Shown piece after piece: positions 31,903 to 34,568 of a DNA stretch of 34,568 nt. How positions within the stretch are numbered: position 1 is the stretch's first letter; the number at the start of each line of letters is the position of its first letter. Both the position numbers and the translations under genes were made by a program. Below the pieces are notes generated by a model that saw only the letters and a list, made by a program, of their open reading frames with translations, searched no databases and was not told the origin of the DNA. Location: the NCBI GenBank assembly GCA_002773985.1, contig PEZW01000021.1, forward strand, positions 2,952 through 37,519. The letters are read 5' to 3'. This DNA is from Candidatus Berkelbacteria bacterium CG10_big_fil_rev_8_21_14_0_10_43_13. GTDB lineage: Bacteria; Patescibacteriota; UBA1384; XYA2-FULL-43-10; 1-14-0-10-43-13.

Positions 31903-32169
31903 ATGAAATCTGCGGTATATATTCTAGAATTGTGCAATGGTCAATACTATATTGGCTCTACCCCCAATTTAGAAAGACGACTAAACGAGCATCGGCTCGG
32001 TAAAGCAATGAGCACAAAGGGGAAATTGCCATTTAAACTTGTCTTCAGCCAGGGTTTTGTACAATTACAAGAAGCCCGAAATATGGAATACAAGCTTAAG
32101 AAATATAAAAACAAGAATATAATTAAACAAATTGTTGCCGACGGTTTTATAAAATCGTCCGGGTGTTAG
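31903..32169 (+). CDS. Single-domain GIY-YIG endonuclease (UPF0213-like) between tRNA-Asp copies
   Basis: An 88-residue protein. MKSAVYILELCNGQYYIGSTPNLERRLNEHRLGK holds the full GIY...YIG core (VYIL, YYIG), the arginine-histidine element ERRLNEH, and a late glutamate in ARNMEYKLKKYKN, so the active site looks complete. Length is typical of free-standing GIY-YIG proteins. The start lies eight nt past the truncated tRNA-Asp and the stop overlaps by two bases the left arm of the inverted repeat around the intact tRNA-Asp. No good ribosome binding site is present. The target is unknown; the position between two tRNA-Asp copies suggests a tRNA gene or its flank. Confidence 0.9.
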   Translation: MKSAVYILELCNGQYYIGSTPNLERRLNEHRLGKAMSTKGKLPFKLVFSQGFVQLQEARNMEYKLKKYKNKNIIKQIVADGFIKSSGC

Positions 32170-32293
32170 TAAATTTTTTCGATCGGTCCGATTGGGGTCG
32201 TAGTGTAGCGGTTATCACGTCTCCCTGTCACGGAGAAGATCGCCGGTTCGAATCCGGTCGACCCCGCCATTGGATCGATCGAAAAAATTTACT
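32168..32293. repeat. 22-bp inverted repeat enclosing tRNA-Asp
   Basis: AGTAAATTTTTTCGATCGGT plus CC at 32168-32189 and its complement at 32272-32293 match at 21 of 22 positions, and the one difference can form G-U in RNA. They sit four nt before and two nt after the tRNA. In the transcript they would pair as a stalk under the cloverleaf; as DNA they could be element ends. Confidence 0.85.
32194..32269 (+). tRNA. tRNA-Asp(GTC)
   Basis: A complete 76-nt cloverleaf: acceptor GGGGTCG/CGACCCC, anticodon stem TCTCC/GGAGA around CTGTCAC (anticodon GTC), T-arm GCCGG-TTCGAAT-CCGGT, G73 and encoded CCA. It is enclosed by the 22-bp inverted repeat and has no promoter of its own in the 24 nt before it. 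Confidence 0.97.
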
Positions 32294-32354
32294 TTGGTAA
32301 TTCCGCTTGATTTATCAAGATTTTACAGCGGCAAAGAATTGTCGACTTCACTTG

Positions 32355-32384
32355 AAAAAGTAGCTCGTTAAGAGCTATTTTTTT
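32355..32384 (+). terminator. Terminator of the TAGCTC family, copy 1
   Basis: TAGCTC (32361-32366), loop GTTAA, GAGCTA (32372-32377), then seven T; an A-run before the stem makes it potentially bidirectional. Two relatives occur at 33761-33788 and 34316-34345. It lies 85 nt after tRNA-Asp. Confidence 0.8.
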
Positions 32385-32456
32385 GTTGTATGGCAGACCG
32401 GACATAAAACTTTCAATGTAATGTAAAATTTCGGACTGAAATTTAAATTAAGTATA

Positions 32457-32485
32457 TTGACAATCGTCTACCATTCGACTACAAT
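32457..32485 (+). promoter_or_regulatory. Consensus promoter of the Fic gene
   Basis: A perfect -35 TTGACA (32457-32462), 17-nt spacer and TACAAT (32480-32485). The leader would be short and contains AAGGAGG before the ATG at 32510. Confidence 0.85.
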
Positions 32486-32509
32486 TAGTATATAAACAAG
32501 GAGGCTATA

Positions 32510-33541
32510 ATGTTCGAGCCAAAATATAATATCACCTCGAAACTCTTACAAAACATCAAAAGAATTGGTGTTATTGTTGCTGATCTAAACAATCGGCACT
32601 TTTCGAAATTGACCTTAGTTAAACTGGAAAAAACCGCCAGAGAGGTTTCCTCGCATTCCTCGACCAGTATTGAGGGCAATCCGTTGCCTTTGACTGAAGT
32701 TAAAAAAATCATTAAAAACAGACCAGAAAACTTGCGAGACAGCGAAAAAGAAATTATTAATTACAACCAAGCGTTAGAAATATTAGACGCAGATATTCGG
32801 AATAACGCAACCAAATTCAATCTTGATTTAATACTAAAAACTCAAAAGATTGTTACCAACGAATTAATAAACGACTTTAATTCCGGCAAAATTCGTCAGC
32901 AACCAGTCTTCGTTAATGATCCGATAGCCAGAAAAGCGATCTATCTGCCACCGGATCACAAAGATGTTAAGAATCTTCTTGATGATTTGATTAAATATAT
33001 TACGACTAACAAAAACAGCATTGATCCACTAATCCTGGCTGGTCTTTTTCACAAACAATTTGTAATCATCCACCCATTCATTGATGGAAATGGCCGAACC
33101 GCAAGATTAATAACAAAAGTTCTTCTCGCTAATATGGGGCTCAACACTTTCAATCTTTTCAGCTTTGAGAACTACTACAATCAAAATGTTAGTAAATATT
33201 TTGAGAATGTCGGAATTTGTGGCAATTACTACGATCTGAAAGATCAAATTGATTTTACAACATGGTTAGAATATTTCACCGACGGAATAATTGATGAGTT
33301 TATGCGAGTCAGTAAAATCCTAAACACTGAAACCATCTCTCCTGAGACAACCTTAAAGCCATATCACCAAAAAATTCTTGATTTTATTAAGAAAAACGGC
33401 TTTATTGCCGATCGTGACTACACCAAACTAACCGATCGGGCTAAACCGACCAGAAACAAGGATTTTAATAAACTCATTGAGCTTGATTTAATCAAACGGC
33501 TCGGCAAAGGCAAAGCGACCTACTACAAACTGAGAGATTAA
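32510..33541 (+). CDS. Class II Fic (Fido) AMP-transferase with C-terminal winged helix
   Basis: A 343-residue protein that probably transfers AMP from ATP to a hydroxyl of a protein target. The Fic motif HPFIDGNGRTAR starts at His188 and is complete. An N-terminal inhibitory helix carries STSIEG with Glu55, matching (S/T)xxxE(G/N), so it belongs to the self-inhibited class II. EKEIINYNQALEILD precedes the core, and the flap region is QPVFVNDPIARKAIYLPP. Residues about 278-343 (YHQKILDFIKKNGFI...LIELDLIKRLGKGKATYYKL) form a winged helix that may bind its own promoter. It has a consensus promoter and AAGGAGG. No antitoxin gene is adjacent, as expected for class II. The second copy of the structured repeat begins 55 nt after the stop. 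Confidence 0.93.
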   Translation: MFEPKYNITSKLLQNIKRIGVIVADLNNRHFSKLTLVKLEKTAREVSSHSSTSIEGNPLPLTEVKKIIKNRPENLRDSEKEIINYNQALEILDADIRNNATKFNLDLILKTQKIVTNELINDFNSGKIRQQPVFVNDPIARKAIYLPPDHKDVKNLLDDLIKYITTNKNSIDPLILAGLFHKQFVIIHPFIDGNGRTARLITKVLLANMGLNTFNLFSFENYYNQNVSKYFENVGICGNYYDLKDQIDFTTWLEYFTDGIIDEFMRVSKILNTETISPETTLKPYHQKILDFIKKNGFIADRDYTKLTDRAKPTRNKDFNKLIELDLIKRLGKGKATYYKLRD

Positions 33542-33596
33542 AATGTCTCAAAAGCACAAAACTTTGTATGTGCTTAATTGGTTTCACGGCAATAAT

Positions 33597-33727
33597 TTTA
33601 TCCCCCTTCGCCAGAAAACCCAGTGGCAAGACAGCGGGATGAATGGCGAAGTGGATCTGGCTACGGAGGGATTGAAGCAAATTAAATAATGCTGACACCC
33701 CGACGGCTCGGCCACGGGAAGCTTCAT
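33597..33727 (-). repeat. Structured interspersed repeat, copy 2 (131 bp)
   Basis: The reverse complement matches 4645-4804 with few changes outside a 28-bp block present only in copy 1. The 5' hairpin is kept: CCCG-TGGC-CGA-GCCG-T-CGGG, with C-G to U-G changes that preserve pairing. In this copy CTTCGCCA and TGGCGAAG are an exact inverted repeat. The 118-residue ORF across it is not credible. Confidence 0.85.
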
Positions 33728-33760
33728 TAAAGGTTCTAGACCACACTGCCCCGCCATTAA

Positions 33761-33788
33761 AAAATAGCTCTTGACGAGATATTTTTTT
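33761..33788 (+). terminator. Terminator of the TAGCTC family, copy 2
   Basis: TAGCTC, loop TTGAC, GAGATA (one mismatch), then seven T. It shares CCGCCATTAAAAA with copy 3 just upstream of the stem. Confidence 0.7.
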
Positions 33789-33805
33789 GTTGTTTACGGC
33801 TAAAT

Positions 33806-33835
33806 TTGACATCATCCGGTTGGTAGCTGTATCAT
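33806..33835 (+). promoter_or_regulatory. Promoter of the coiled-coil gene
   Basis: TTGACA (33806-33811), 18-nt spacer, TATCAT (33830-33835), seven nt before the ATG at 33843; the mRNA is probably leaderless. Confidence 0.7.
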
Positions 33836-33842
33836 TGAACCT

Positions 33843-34232
33843 ATGCAAAGCGAAACAAAAATTGAAAAAATTGTGAAAAACCTGACCACACAGATGGTTA
33901 AGGGGTTTGCTGATCAGGAGAAAAGATTTGATAATAAAATTGAAAACCTGACCGCACAGATGGTCAAAGGTTTTACTGATCAGGAGAAAAGATTTGATAA
34001 TAAAATTGAGAATCTGGCTGTCTCTGTGGCGAATGGTTTTGCTGATCAGAACGAACGGTTTGGGAAAAGATTTGATAATCTTGAAAAAGATAATGTTTGG
34101 ATCAAAGATACGCTAGAAAATCATTCGTCAACACTTGCCCGTCTCGACCAGGAAAGATTTTTTACCATCAATCACGTCAACCGGTTGGAATCAGAGATTA
34201 AGGAAATCAAAAAATTTCTCAAACTAGCATAA
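33843..34232 (+). CDS. Coiled-coil protein with 22-residue tandem repeats
   Basis: A 129-residue protein without membrane segments. Residues about 14-79 contain three tandem 22-residue units of the form NLTAQMVKGFTDQEKRFDNKIE; the first two are nearly identical also at DNA level (66-bp units), the third is diverged (NLAVSVANGFADQNERFGKRFD). The rest keeps a heptad pattern (WIKDTLENHSSTLARL ... HVNRLESEIKEIKKFLKL), so the whole molecule is likely a rod-like coiled coil that oligomerises. I do not assign a function. Similar short repeat coiled coils are common in CPR genomes. It has its own promoter and terminator. Confidence 0.8.
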   Translation: MQSETKIEKIVKNLTTQMVKGFADQEKRFDNKIENLTAQMVKGFTDQEKRFDNKIENLAVSVANGFADQNERFGKRFDNLEKDNVWIKDTLENHSSTLARLDQERFFTINHVNRLESEIKEIKKFLKLA

Positions 34233-34315
34233 CAAAAATCATTCTATAATCCCCATCCTTTATATTATCTTTCTGGAGCAAAAAGTTCTGATTTCCTCCA
34301 CTATGCTCCGCCATT

Positions 34316-34345
34316 AAAAAAGTAGCTCCTGACGAGCTATTTTTT
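34316..34345 (+). terminator. Terminator of the TAGCTC family, copy 3
   Basis: TAGCTC (34323-34328), loop CTGAC, GAGCTA (34334-34339), six T. It closes the coiled-coil gene. Confidence 0.8.
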
Positions 34346-34434
34346 GTTTAGAACAGACCTGTATTATGTAGAATTTATTAATTTATGTATTAAGCTTCAA
34401 ATTAGAAATTAAGGATATTTTTTGTCAATACTTA

Positions 34435-34476
34435 ATAGAAATGTCCGGTTTGAACTTTTTAGAAATGTCCTGTTTT
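34435..34476. repeat. TAGAAATGTCC direct repeats, possible insertion-sequence end
   Basis: TAGAAATGTCC occurs at 34436-34446 and 34460-34470, 24 bp apart, each followed by GGTTT or TGTTT. Such repeated GGACATTTCTA strings are typical of ends of IS481/IS3-like elements. ACAAGGA near 34554 looks like a ribosome binding site for a gene beyond the window, but no transposase is visible. Otherwise 34346-34568 is AT-rich with no gene. Confidence 0.35.
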
Positions 34477-34568
34477 TGTGGCTTAATATCAAAATCTGGG
34501 TGCTAAAAGTACCAGTTTGTGCTATTCTAGAGCCAATAATCAATCATTTATCTACAAGGAATTGTATT

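Noticed and set aside
31903-32169. GIY-YIG gene as an ordinary tRNA intron ORF
   Set aside because: The truncated and intact tRNA-Asp do not form two halves of one tRNA; the downstream copy is complete by itself.

Overview
The window looks like chromosomal DNA from a Candidate Phyla Radiation (Patescibacteria) bacterium. The pointers are small intergenic spaces, scattered single tRNA genes with encoded CCA, a giant DUF2341/LamG/Fn3 surface protein, a NisT-like ABC exporter with a PSIGQ signature, very small GIY-YIG and four-helix-bundle genes, and many short GC-rich palindromes. The lineage is inferred from gene style; no rRNA is present. TGA ends several convincing genes (TrpR-like, FeoA, the lipoprotein hydrolase, two glycosyltransferase-operon genes), so the code is standard and not the TGA=Gly code of Gracilibacteria/Absconditabacteria.

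Layout. 1-3.5 kb: a secreted or anchored protein of unknown function, convergent with a NUDIX-ABC exporter pair. 3.5-5.1 kb: tRNA-Arg(TCT), a broken GIY-YIG gene and tRNA-Arg(TCG); a TrpR/YerC-like regulator with matching palindromes on both sides; a 160-bp structured repeat; tRNA-Pro with a duplicated 3' end. 5.1-18.2 kb: a GH43/GH32-like beta-propeller protein, then a probable operon of a 3294-residue surface protein, a small membrane protein and a MacB-like ABC transporter. 18.3-20.1 kb: a GC-richer lipoprotein alpha/beta hydrolase, probably acquired. 20.1-22.7 kb: tRNA-Gly(TCC), feoA-feoB, tRNA-His with duplicated 3' end and terminator. 22.7-27.1 kb: a tightly coupled minus-strand operon for surface glycan or glycoprotein synthesis. 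27.1-28.7 kb: a four-helix-bundle gene between inverted repeats, a damaged tRNA-Thr, a GIY-YIG gene, tRNA-Thr(CGT), tRNA-Gly(CCC), palindromes and a 153-bp stem-loop. 28.7-31.7 kb: amidase, Y-family polymerase, UppP. 31.8-34.6 kb: truncated tRNA-Asp, GIY-YIG gene, intact tRNA-Asp inside a 22-bp inverted repeat, a class II Fic protein, the second copy of the structured repeat, a coiled-coil repeat protein, and a possible insertion-sequence end at the right edge.

The most interesting pattern is the repeated arrangement tRNA - single-domain GIY-YIG gene - second tRNA or tRNA fragment of the same amino acid. It occurs three times (Arg, Thr, Asp), always on the tRNA's own strand, with an ORF of about 88 codons and gaps of 2-36 nt on the upstream side. 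Together with tRNA 3'-end duplications at Pro and His, this suggests that tRNA genes here are targets of a small homing-type or duplicating element. That is an inference from layout; target specificity cannot be read from the sequence.

Working links: NUDIX and ABC exporter, UppP, amidase, the glycosyltransferase operon and the giant adhesin with MacB all concern the cell envelope. FeoAB supplies ferrous iron. Several genes (TrpR-like, Y-family polymerase, UppP, coiled-coil protein) have a -10 box only 6-7 nt before the ATG, which suggests leaderless transcripts.
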